Made by a program: the position numbers and the translations under genes. From CAYXRS01 sp964636485 (GTDB taxonomy: Bacteria > Gemmatimonadota > Gemmatimonadetes > Gemmatimonadales > Gemmatimonadaceae), in the NCBI GenBank assembly GCA_964636485.1, contig CAZWSO010000065.1, positions 1 to 13,338 on the forward strand: a DNA stretch of 13,338 nucleotides. The letters run 5' to 3'. Below, in pieces: positions 7,286 to 12,874 of this stretch. Under the pieces are notes generated by a model. The model was given only the letters and a program-made list of their open reading frames with translations, did not search any database and had not been told where the DNA came from. Within the stretch, counting starts at the first letter, position 1. Each line of letters starts with the position of its first letter.

Positions 7286-8806
7286 ATGCTCGCCTCAATC
7301 CGCTCCGCCGCGGTGTTGGGCATCAGTGCGTACGAGGTCACCGTGGAGGTGGACGCGGCGCGCGGCCTGCCGCAGTTCACGATCGTGGGTCTGCCGGCCG
7401 GCGCGGTCAGGGAGAGCCGTGAGCGGGTCTGCGCCGCGATCGTGAACGCCGGGCTCGAGCTTCCGCCGCGACGACTGACTATCAATCTCGCCCCGGCTGA
7501 CGTTCGAAAGGATGGCACGTCATTCGACTTGCCCATCGCCCTCGCACTTCTTGCAGCCACACGTCAGCTCCCGTCGGACCGGCTGTGCGATCTCCTCGCC
7601 ATCGGTGAACTGGGGCTCGACGGGCACCTCCGGGCCGTGCGCGGGGTGCTTCCGGTGGCTCGTCTTGCGGCAGCGCGAGAGCGGGACATCCTGCTGCTGC
7701 CATCGGCAAACGTGGCCGAAGCATCGCTCGTGAGCTCTGCGCGACTTGCCGCTGGCGACACGCTGCGTGACATAGTTCATGCCTTGAAAAACGGTGGGCT
7801 GCCGCGCACGGCACCGGCGGCAGCGCAGCGCGCCGCGAGAGAGGGGCCGACGCTCGACCTCGCAGACGTCGCCGGACAGGGGAGCGCCAAGCGTGCGCTC
7901 GAGATCGCGGCGGCGGGTGGACACGGACTCGTGATGATCGGACCGCCTGGCGGCGGCAAGACGATGCTCGCCCGGCGCCTCCCGTCGATCCTGCCCTCAC
8001 TAACCGAAGAGGAGGCGCTGGAGGTCACGGCTATTCATTCCGTTGCCGGCCTGCTCCGTCCCGACCGTCCGCTCTGCGGTGAGCGTCCCTTCCGCGCGCC
8101 GCACCACTCTATCTCCGACGCGGGACTCGTTGGCGGGGGGAGCACGCCGCGTCCCGGCGAGGTTAGCCTCGCACACCAGGGCGTGCTGTTCCTCGACGAG
8201 TTGCTCGAGTTCCGCCGACATGTGCTGGAGTCGCTCCGTCAGCCAATGGAGGACGGATTCGTTACCGTGGCACGCGTCAGCGCCAGCGTGCTCTTCCCCG
8301 CGCGCTTCGCTCTGGCCGCGGCCATGAATCCGTGTCCATGCGGCTTCGCCGGTGACGCCTCGCGGAGCTGTACGTGCGCCGGTGCCGAGATCGCGCGCTA
8401 TCATGCTCGGCTCTCCGGCCCGCTGCGGGACAGAATCGACATGTTCGTCAGCGTTCCCGCGCTGCCAATCGAGCGACTTGCGCGCGCCGCGCGCGGGGAA
8501 CCCTCGGACTCCGTACGCGCGCGCGTGGAGCGAGCGCGAGCTCGGCAACTCGCGCGATACCAGGAACTGCCACGTGCCTCGAGCAATGCTCATGCGAGTC
8601 CGACGATGGTGGAGGGCACACTGGCTCACGACGCATACGAGTTGCTGCGGGCATCCGCCATCCGGCTCGGGTTGAGCGCGCGCGCCTATCACCGCACGCT
8701 GCGCGTCGCCCGCACGATCGCCGATCTCGACGGGGATAATGCTATCCGCGCACCGCAGGTGGCGGAGGCGCTGCGATATCGCGGAACGGAAGCTTCGGCA
8801 GAATAG
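7286..8806 (+). CDS. comM: YifB/ComM family Mg-chelatase-like AAA+ ATPase
   Basis: A 506-residue cytoplasmic AAA+ protein. In naturally competent species ComM is a hexameric helicase that promotes branch migration during integration of transformed DNA; elsewhere the YifB role is less clear. Domains: an N-terminal Lon-substrate-like domain of the ChlI type (residues ~15-165, with GLPAGAVRESRERV and the DGTSFDLPIALALL block), then the Mg-chelatase AAA core. Walker A is GPPGGGKT at 219-226, Walker B is VLFLDE at 300-305 and the sensor region contains AAAMNPCPCG. C350, C352, C362 and C364 form the family's cysteine cluster. SGPLRDRID at 377-385 carries the conserved arginines. A helical C-terminal domain ends in the usual ALRYRG. 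Length and start are typical. ATG 7286 has only a weak ribosome site. It is divergent from the paralogue pair, and nothing downstream is clearly cotranscribed. Confidence 0.93.
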   Translation: MLASIRSAAVLGISAYEVTVEVDAARGLPQFTIVGLPAGAVRESRERVCAAIVNAGLELPPRRLTINLAPADVRKDGTSFDLPIALALLAATRQLPSDRLCDLLAIGELGLDGHLRAVRGVLPVARLAAARERDILLLPSANVAEASLVSSARLAAGDTLRDIVHALKNGGLPRTAPAAAQRAAREGPTLDLADVAGQGSAKRALEIAAAGGHGLVMIGPPGGGKTMLARRLPSILPSLTEEEALEVTAIHSVAGLLRPDRPLCGERPFRAPHHSISDAGLVGGGSTPRPGEVSLAHQGVLFLDELLEFRRHVLESLRQPMEDGFVTVARVSASVLFPARFALAAAMNPCPCGFAGDASRSCTCAGAEIARYHARLSGPLRDRIDMFVSVPALPIERLARAARGEPSDSVRARVERARARQLARYQELPRASSNAHASPTMVEGTLAHDAYELLRASAIRLGLSARAYHRTLRVARTIADLDGDNAIRAPQVAEALRYRGTEASAE

Positions 8807-8861
8807 GAGCGTTGCAGGGACTGCGCGCGATCGATTTCCGTCAAAGCGTCAATGAAACTGC

Positions 8862-8907
8862 ACCGACTCGGCCGGTAGTGGGTCAGTGACCCACTACCGA
8901 CTCGGCC
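8862..8907. repeat. Perfect palindrome nested in 12-bp direct repeats
   Basis: Two identical copies of ACCGACTCGGCC lie at 8862-8873 and 8896-8907. Between and partly within them is a perfect inverted repeat with 13-base arms and one central base (8873-8899, centre 8886); the core left arm is GGTAGTGGGTCA. It begins about 66 bases after the ATPase stop. No T-tract follows on either strand, so a simple intrinsic terminator is unlikely. A protein-binding site, a recombination site or the scar of an excised element are possible. It stands at the left side of the arsenic segment. Confidence 0.8.
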
Positions 8908-8975
8908 TGTCGGGCGGCGGCTCTCGCTACAGAGGCCCCCAACGCCGGCGGCTCGGCTGAACCTGTGACGGGGGC

Positions 8976-9007
8976 TTGCGTATCGATAAATATCAATACC
9001 TTATATC
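8976..9007 (+). promoter_or_regulatory. Probable arsR promoter
   Basis: The region just before arsR is AT-rich, unlike its surroundings. TTGCGT at 8976-8981 resembles a -35 box, and TTATAT or TATATC at 9001-9007 may be the -10, giving a spacing of 19-20 bases, longer than usual. The first operator-like repeat fills the spacer, so a bound repressor would block polymerase. There is no Shine-Dalgarno before ATG 9029 and the leader would be very short, so translation may be near-leaderless. Confidence 0.5.
8981..8997. promoter_or_regulatory. ArsR operator-like site 1 (TATCGA-N6-TCAAT)
   Basis: TATCGATAAATATCAAT is an imperfect dyad with 7-8-base arms (ATCGATA and TATCAAT) and one mismatch around a central AA. 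It is the most symmetrical of the three copies and lies inside the presumed arsR promoter spacer. Its nature as an ArsR site is inferred from position, symmetry and recurrence. Confidence 0.6.
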
Positions 9008-9020
9008 GAAGACCTTCAAT
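9004..9020. promoter_or_regulatory. ArsR operator-like site 2 (TATCGA-N6-TCAAT)
   Basis: TATCGAAGACCTTCAAT begins 23 bases after the start of site 1, about two helical turns, and overlaps the presumed -10/start region of arsR. It keeps the fixed TATCGA and TCAAT ends with a different 6-base centre. Confidence 0.55.
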
Positions 9021-9028
9021 TAAAGTTT

Positions 9029-9400
9029 ATGCCGACCCTCACACTCCCTCAGATCGAGCCGCGGCGCGTTGGCGAACGCTGCTGCGACACGGACGCCGTG
9101 CCCAACATGACGATGGCCCAGGCGGAGCGTGCGGCCGCGGATCTGGAAGTGGTGGCCCACCCAATCCGGCTCCAGCTACTGGACCTGCTGGCCAGAAAAG
9201 AGGGCAGGGTTTGCGTGTGCGACTTGGAGAATGCAGTGCCCGTGAAGCAACCGACCGTGTCGCACCACCTCCGTATCCTGCGGAAGGCAGGGCTCGTGGA
9301 CAGCGAGCGCCAGGGGCTCTACGCCTACTACTTCGTCAACCGGAGCGCGCTCGAGGCGCTAAGGACGCGAATCGGAGATCGATTGGCAGCGCTGAGGTGA
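9029..9400 (+). CDS. arsR: ArsR/SmtB-family arsenic-responsive transcriptional repressor
   Basis: A 123-residue winged-helix repressor. Family members release DNA when As(III) or another metal binds cysteine thiolates. Visible: ADLEVVAHPIRLQLLDLL (dimer and early helices), RVCVCDLENAV at ~69-79 in the position of the classical ArsR CVC metal site, the recognition helix KQPTVSHHLRILRKAGLVDSERQG and the wing YAYYFVN. The third classical cysteine (CVCDLC) is Glu here. An extra vicinal pair, C18-C19 in GERCCDTD, near the N-terminus could complete an As(III) site; such N-terminal CC pairs are, to my recollection, common in ArsR proteins of GC-rich bacteria. Using the internal ATG at 9107 would lose that pair, so I keep ATG 9029 despite its weak ribosome site. 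Operator-like repeats flank the gene on both sides. It heads the arsenic segment and probably represses itself and the downstream genes. Confidence 0.9.
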   Translation: MPTLTLPQIEPRRVGERCCDTDAVPNMTMAQAERAAADLEVVAHPIRLQLLDLLARKEGRVCVCDLENAVPVKQPTVSHHLRILRKAGLVDSERQGLYAYYFVNRSALEALRTRIGDRLAALR

Positions 9401-9447
9401 CAGCCATGCCAAAACCGTCCCTTAGGGCGCCTTAATCGGCCCAACTA

Positions 9448-9464
9448 TATCGAGCCCTTTCAAT
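9448..9464. promoter_or_regulatory. ArsR operator-like site 3 (TATCGA-N6-TCAAT)
   Basis: TATCGAGCCCTTTCAAT sits in the AT-rich 144-bp gap after arsR and about 80 bases before the cysteine-rich gene. With one flanking TA on the left it matches site 2 at 15 of 19 positions. It implies a second ArsR-controlled promoter for the downstream genes; I could not identify the -35/-10 boxes with confidence. Confidence 0.55.
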
Positions 9465-9544
9465 GAAGTGCCAGACGAACTGTCAAAGAGCAAGATAAAA
9501 GGATACTCCGTCTAAATAACTGTTAAAGGCCAATGAGGCCAGTT

Positions 9545-9769
9545 ATGTCTTCCACGCGCCATCCTGTAGTTGCCGCCTCACCATGCTGCCCCGCTGGACA
9601 AACCGCGGCGGCCGCAGAAACGGCCGGCGTCACACAGTCCCCGGCCGGCACGCGCACCGTTCCCGATGCTTCGGCCACCCAAAGTCGCTGCTGCGGCAAT
9701 CCGACCCCCGATCCCGAAACAGGTGCTTGCTGTAACGCACCTTCGTCCGCCTGCGGCTGCCTCGACTAG
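9545..9769 (+). CDS. Small cysteine-rich protein (eight Cys in 74 residues)
   Basis: A 74-residue protein starting at ATG 9545, with GAGG 6 bases upstream; an in-frame ATG at 9533 would add MRPV. It contains three vicinal cysteine pairs (C14-C15, C49-C50, C62-C63) and a CGC end (C70, C72), with an Ala/Thr/Pro-rich linker and the block NPTPDPETGACC. There is no signal peptide or membrane segment. I do not recognise a named family. The cysteine pairs, small size and place between arsR and an arsenic-resistance acetyltransferase suggest an As(III)- or metal-binding, metallothionein-like or metallochaperone role, which is inference. Operator-like site 3 lies upstream, so ArsR control is likely. 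It could also be a fragment of a larger Cys-rich protein, but start, stop and ribosome site are all present. Confidence 0.7.
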   Translation: MSSTRHPVVAASPCCPAGQTAAAAETAGVTQSPAGTRTVPDASATQSRCCGNPTPDPETGACCNAPSSACGCLD

Positions 9770-9808
9770 CGGACACCTCTACACACCACCTTCAGCACCG
9801 CACTGTCC

Positions 9809-10177
9809 ATGCAATCGTCCACCACCGTCACCAGAAGCCTTCCCGTCGCCATTATCGGCGCCGGTCCGGCCATCACGCCGGCACGCGCAGCGGTCGTGGC
9901 CGAGCTGTTCGGCTCCGCTCACTACGGTCGAATCGGGGGCGCACTCGCGCTGATCATCTCCTTTGCGCGCGCGGCCGCGCCGGTGGGAGCAAGTCTGCTC
10001 TACGGTGCGGGGGGCGCGCTGTTGGGTACCGCCGTCGCTGGAGGCGCGCACCGCGGCTACGATGCCGTGCTTGTAGCCATGCTCGTACTTTGCCTCGCCT
10101 CCGGTGCTGCCGTGCTTGTCGCCGGCGACCACCCGCCCGCGCTCGAACCTCTTCACGCGAGAGGCGGTCGCGCATGA
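9809..10177 (+). pseudogene. In-frame deletion fusion: flavin oxidoreductase N-terminus joined to MFS transporter C-terminus
   Basis: This 122-codon frame looks like two broken genes joined. Residues 10-21 (SLPVAIIGAGPA) are the first beta strand and GxGxA nucleotide-binding loop of an FAD/NAD(P)-dependent oxidoreductase, of the kind found in ars operons. From residue 22 the sequence changes to ARAAVVAELFGSAHYGRIGG, then a membrane helix (ALALIISFARAAAPVGASLLY) and a last helix (YDAVLVAMLVLCLASGAAVLVAG). This is the C-terminal portion of an MFS transporter. Such proteins normally have roughly 350-430 and 400 residues, so around 2 kb is missing, with the join near 9866-9875. The frame is preserved, so a two-helix membrane peptide might still be made, but neither parent activity can remain. 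Its TGA overlaps the ATG of arsN1 (ATGA), so translation through it may still matter for the next gene. An assembly error is an alternative explanation. Confidence 0.75.
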
Positions 10178-10731
10178 GTCGGCCGGCCTCGACCACCCCC
10201 GGTACGCGCGATGGCGCCGTTACGCTCCGCATTCGGCCAGCGCGCCACGATGACGCCGCGGCCGTGGCGCGCATCTACAACGAGGGCATTCACGCTCGCA
10301 TAGCGACCTTCGAGACGGTGGAGCGCGAGCCGGCCCACGTAATCGCCTGGCTGGAATCGCCCGACGCCGATCACTGGCCGTTCTTGGTGGCGGAGGCCGT
10401 AGACGGGAGCCGCGCAACGGTGGTTGGATGGATCCGCGCCTCTGCGTACCGATCCCGGGATTGCTACGCCGGCGTGGCAGAGTTCTCCGTTTACGTGGCG
10501 GAAGCGGCGCGCGGCCGGCGAGTTGGCGACGCCCTGATGCGTGCATTCCTGCCGGCATGCGAGGCAGCGGGCTTCTGGAAGGTTCTGTCCCGGATTTTTC
10601 CCGAGAACCTACCCTCACGCGCCCTCTGCGCACGCCACGGCTTTCGCGAGGTCGGTACGTACATCCGTCACGCGCGGCTGGATGGCGTCTGGCGGGACGT
10701 CGTGATCGTGGAGTACCTTCTGGGCGCATAG
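10174..10731 (+). CDS. arsN1: ArsN1-type arsinothricin N-acetyltransferase (GNAT family)
   Basis: A 185-residue cytoplasmic GNAT enzyme. ArsN1 acetylates the amino group of arsinothricin, an arsenic-containing glutamate analogue that inhibits glutamine synthetase; it is related to phosphinothricin and methionine-sulfoximine acetyltransferases. Seen: IYNEGIHARIATFETVERE near the N-terminus, the CYAGVAEFSVYV strand, the acetyl-CoA loop ARGRRVGDAL, and SRIFPENLPSRALCARHGFREVGTY followed by DGVWRDVVIVEYLL. These are blocks I associate with the ArsN1/PAT group. The start is ATG 10174, overlapping the stop of the fusion gene, with GAGAGGCGG just upstream. The frame is open further 5' but would overlap the upstream gene deeply. 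The arsR context favours arsinothricin over phosphinothricin as substrate. The context is established by sequence; the substrate is inferred. Confidence 0.82.
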   Translation: MSRPASTTPGTRDGAVTLRIRPARHDDAAAVARIYNEGIHARIATFETVEREPAHVIAWLESPDADHWPFLVAEAVDGSRATVVGWIRASAYRSRDCYAGVAEFSVYVAEAARGRRVGDALMRAFLPACEAAGFWKVLSRIFPENLPSRALCARHGFREVGTYIRHARLDGVWRDVVIVEYLLGA

Positions 10732-10862
10732 CTCGCGACGTGTGCCTGGTCCGCGCGGTGCCGGGAGAGGCCGCGGCACACGCCGTGCGAACCGGGTACT
10801 GATTAGGCCGGCAGTCTCAGCCGGTCCTGCTTCTCACGTGGCGGGAGCGACCGAGCGGATCG

Positions 10863-12566
10863 ATGTCATCCAGCAACCAGCAGGGCGGCTACCAGCCCGA
10901 CATCTTCGGGCACCACGCCCTGGAGCACCGCTACGAGTTTCTGCGTGAGCTTGGCCGCGGTGGCATGGCCGCGGTGCATCTGGCGCGCCAGCGAGACAGC
11001 GGGACACTCGTGGCTGTCAAGGCGATCTGTGCGCGATATGCAACTGATCAGGAGTGTCTCGATCGTTTCGCCCGGGAGGCCGACATTCTGGCGAGAGTCC
11101 AGCATCCGAACATTGTTCGTACGCTGGCTGTGGAGACGGTAGGCGGCCAACCTGCGGCGATCGTCATGGAGTACATGCGCGGCCAGACGCTGCGCCAGGC
11201 ATTGCGACAAGGTGGACCACTCTCCGCCGATCGTGCGCGAACGATACTGTCGGATATCGCTCACGCGCTGGAGCATGCGCATGCGAACGGGGTGATTCAT
11301 CGCGACGTCAAGCCGGAGAACATCTTTCTCGACGAGCTCTCGGGCCGCGCGCGCCTGGCCGATTTCGGCATCGCCCGACCCCTGGAGGACGACCTCGAGC
11401 TCACAATCTCCGGCATGTCGCTGGGAACGCCGGCTTACATGTCGCCCGAGCAGATTGACGGCGCGCCGCTCGATCGGCACAGCGACATCTACAGTCTCGG
11501 CGTCGTCGGATGGGAGATGCTCACAGGCATGCGCCCATGGGACGGAGAGACGCTGTACGGTGTTCTCTACCGGCAGAAGCACGAGAACCTGCCGCCACTG
11601 TCCGGCTTGCGTCCGGACGTGCCGCCGGCGTTGCGCCACGCCGTGGCTGGCGCGCTGCACAAGCGTACCGGCGCCCGCTGGGGAAGTGCCAGCGAGTTTC
11701 TGGAGGCACTGGCTGGACAGCGAGTCGCGCCGTCGTCGAAACGTGCAGGTGAGCTGGATGCCACGCCTCTCGAAGAGCTGGCGACGCTTCGCTTTCCCAG
11801 TGCGGCGCGTGCCGCCGCTGAGCCCCGCAGGCACACAGCCGACACGTTGGCAGAGGCTGACGGGGCGCTCGCCGCCGCCTCTCCGCCGTGGCGCCGCCCC
11901 CGGTCCTACAGCCAGACTCCTTCCGATCCGTTCATTCCAGCCGATCCACCGTGGGAGCTGCCTACACTGGGCGAGGAGTGGGAGGCGATGCCGTCACGCA
12001 CGGAGCGGCGCCGTCTGGCATCGCTGCTTCTCACCGCCGCCGCAACAGTCGTAGTTGCCACCGGGCTGGCTGAACGCCGCTCATCCGATGTTACAGGTGC
12101 AGATGCCGAGGTCCTAACGGCCTCGCTGGCGGGTTCGATCGAGAGCGATCGTGGGTCGCGCGAGGCCGGTGCGCCGATCGATCCAGGAGTTAACATCCCG
12201 CTGCGGACGCGACTTGACAGCCTCGCCACGTGTGAGGTCGGCACGCGCGCCCACCAGGACGTTTGCTTCAGCATGCTCGTTTCAGCCGCGGATGCGCGTG
12301 TTGATCGGCTCTTCGACGAGGTCATTGACACGCATCGAGGCCAGGCAGGGCTCGACGACACCGATCCCGACCCGGAAGCGTTGCGCCGCCTGCGCACCGA
12401 ACACCGGGCGTGGCGCATTGAGCGCGACGTGGAGTGCGACACCAGCCATGCGGACCTGGAGGGCGAGTTGTGGGCGCGCGATCGTGCACGTTGCGTGTCC
12501 GCGCTTGCCGCAGAGCGCTCCGCCGAGCTCACCGCTGCGCTTCATCGCGCACGCAGCCGCCGGTAG
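10863..12566 (+). CDS. Transmembrane Ser/Thr protein kinase with extracytoplasmic LprI/DUF1311-like domain
   Basis: A 567-residue bacterial Hanks-type kinase with a sensor-like tail. The kinase domain spans residues ~24-285: glycine loop LGRGGMAAV (30-38), catalytic lysine K53 with helix-C E72, HRDVKPEN (146-153, D148), DFG (167-169), GTPAYMSPEQ (188-197) and SDIYSLGV. All key residues are present, so it should be active. A Pro/Ala-rich juxtamembrane linker (~286-384) leads to one membrane segment (LASLLLTAAATVVVATGLA, ~385-403). The outside part carries a C-terminal domain (~455-560) with C457, C468, C525 and C544, the EHRAWRIERDVEC block (513-525) and a final Cys-plus-helix. This matches the LprI/DUF1311 pattern known from a mycobacterial lysozyme inhibitor and many secreted proteins. 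The arrangement suggests sensing in the periplasm or cell wall. It starts at ATG 10863, 131 bp after arsN1; the ribosome site is weak. Not evidently part of the ars operon. Confidence 0.9.
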   Translation: MSSSNQQGGYQPDIFGHHALEHRYEFLRELGRGGMAAVHLARQRDSGTLVAVKAICARYATDQECLDRFAREADILARVQHPNIVRTLAVETVGGQPAAIVMEYMRGQTLRQALRQGGPLSADRARTILSDIAHALEHAHANGVIHRDVKPENIFLDELSGRARLADFGIARPLEDDLELTISGMSLGTPAYMSPEQIDGAPLDRHSDIYSLGVVGWEMLTGMRPWDGETLYGVLYRQKHENLPPLSGLRPDVPPALRHAVAGALHKRTGARWGSASEFLEALAGQRVAPSSKRAGELDATPLEELATLRFPSAARAAAEPRRHTADTLAEADGALAAASPPWRRPRSYSQTPSDPFIPADPPWELPTLGEEWEAMPSRTERRRLASLLLTAAATVVVATGLAERRSSDVTGADAEVLTASLAGSIESDRGSREAGAPIDPGVNIPLRTRLDSLATCEVGTRAHQDVCFSMLVSAADARVDRLFDEVIDTHRGQAGLDDTDPDPEALRRLRTEHRAWRIERDVECDTSHADLEGELWARDRARCVSALAAERSAELTAALHRARSRR

Positions 12567-12874
12567 ACCGCCTAGCGGCCTTGGCATGCACCACCCGGCG
12601 TGACGCTCCGCCCGCTGGTACTCCACTGGTCGTCTACCGGTTGCGTCCGTTTAAACGGCGAAATCGGGTTCCAGTCTGCCTCTGGCGGTCGTCATCGACC
12701 CGTCATAGTTGCGTACATCAGGACGACGCCGGTATACACACTGGTGTAGCGTGCAATCAACACTGTCGCGCCGCGCCGAGCCGAGCGTAGATTGCCCGCC
12801 TTCACCAATGCCATCGGTGCTCGCACGTCCGTTGCATTGCCAATGCTCACTGAGACTCATCCGGAGGTCCGTAG
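12567..12874. other. 308-bp intergenic region before the M3 peptidase
   Basis: No gene is supported here. It contains a perfect 12-bp palindrome CCGTTTAAACGG (12647-12658). A possible sigma70-like promoter has TTGCGT (12709-12714) and TATACA (12733-12738) 18 bases apart, with a small dyad TACAC/GTGTA at 12735-12748 overlapping the -10. No T-tract terminator for the kinase gene is seen. The promoter would leave a leader of about 130 bases. Confidence 0.4.
12863..12867 (+). promoter_or_regulatory. Ribosome binding site of the M3 peptidase
   Basis: GGAGG followed by the 7-base spacer TCCGTAG and then GTG at 12875. It decides the start of a frame that has no suitable upstream ATG. Confidence 0.8.

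Noticed and set aside
10808..10824. Inverted repeat CCGGC/GCCGG with a 7-base loop between arsN1 and the kinase gene
   Set aside because: Short GC stem with no T-tract; common by chance at this GC content, so not called a terminator.
10866..11834. Minus-strand open frame of about 320 codons across the kinase gene
   Set aside because: It is antisense to a complete kinase domain, and its composition reflects the complement of the real codons.
12569..12579. CCGC-CTA-GCGG hairpin just after the kinase stop
   Set aside because: Only four base pairs and no T-tract; too weak to call a terminator.
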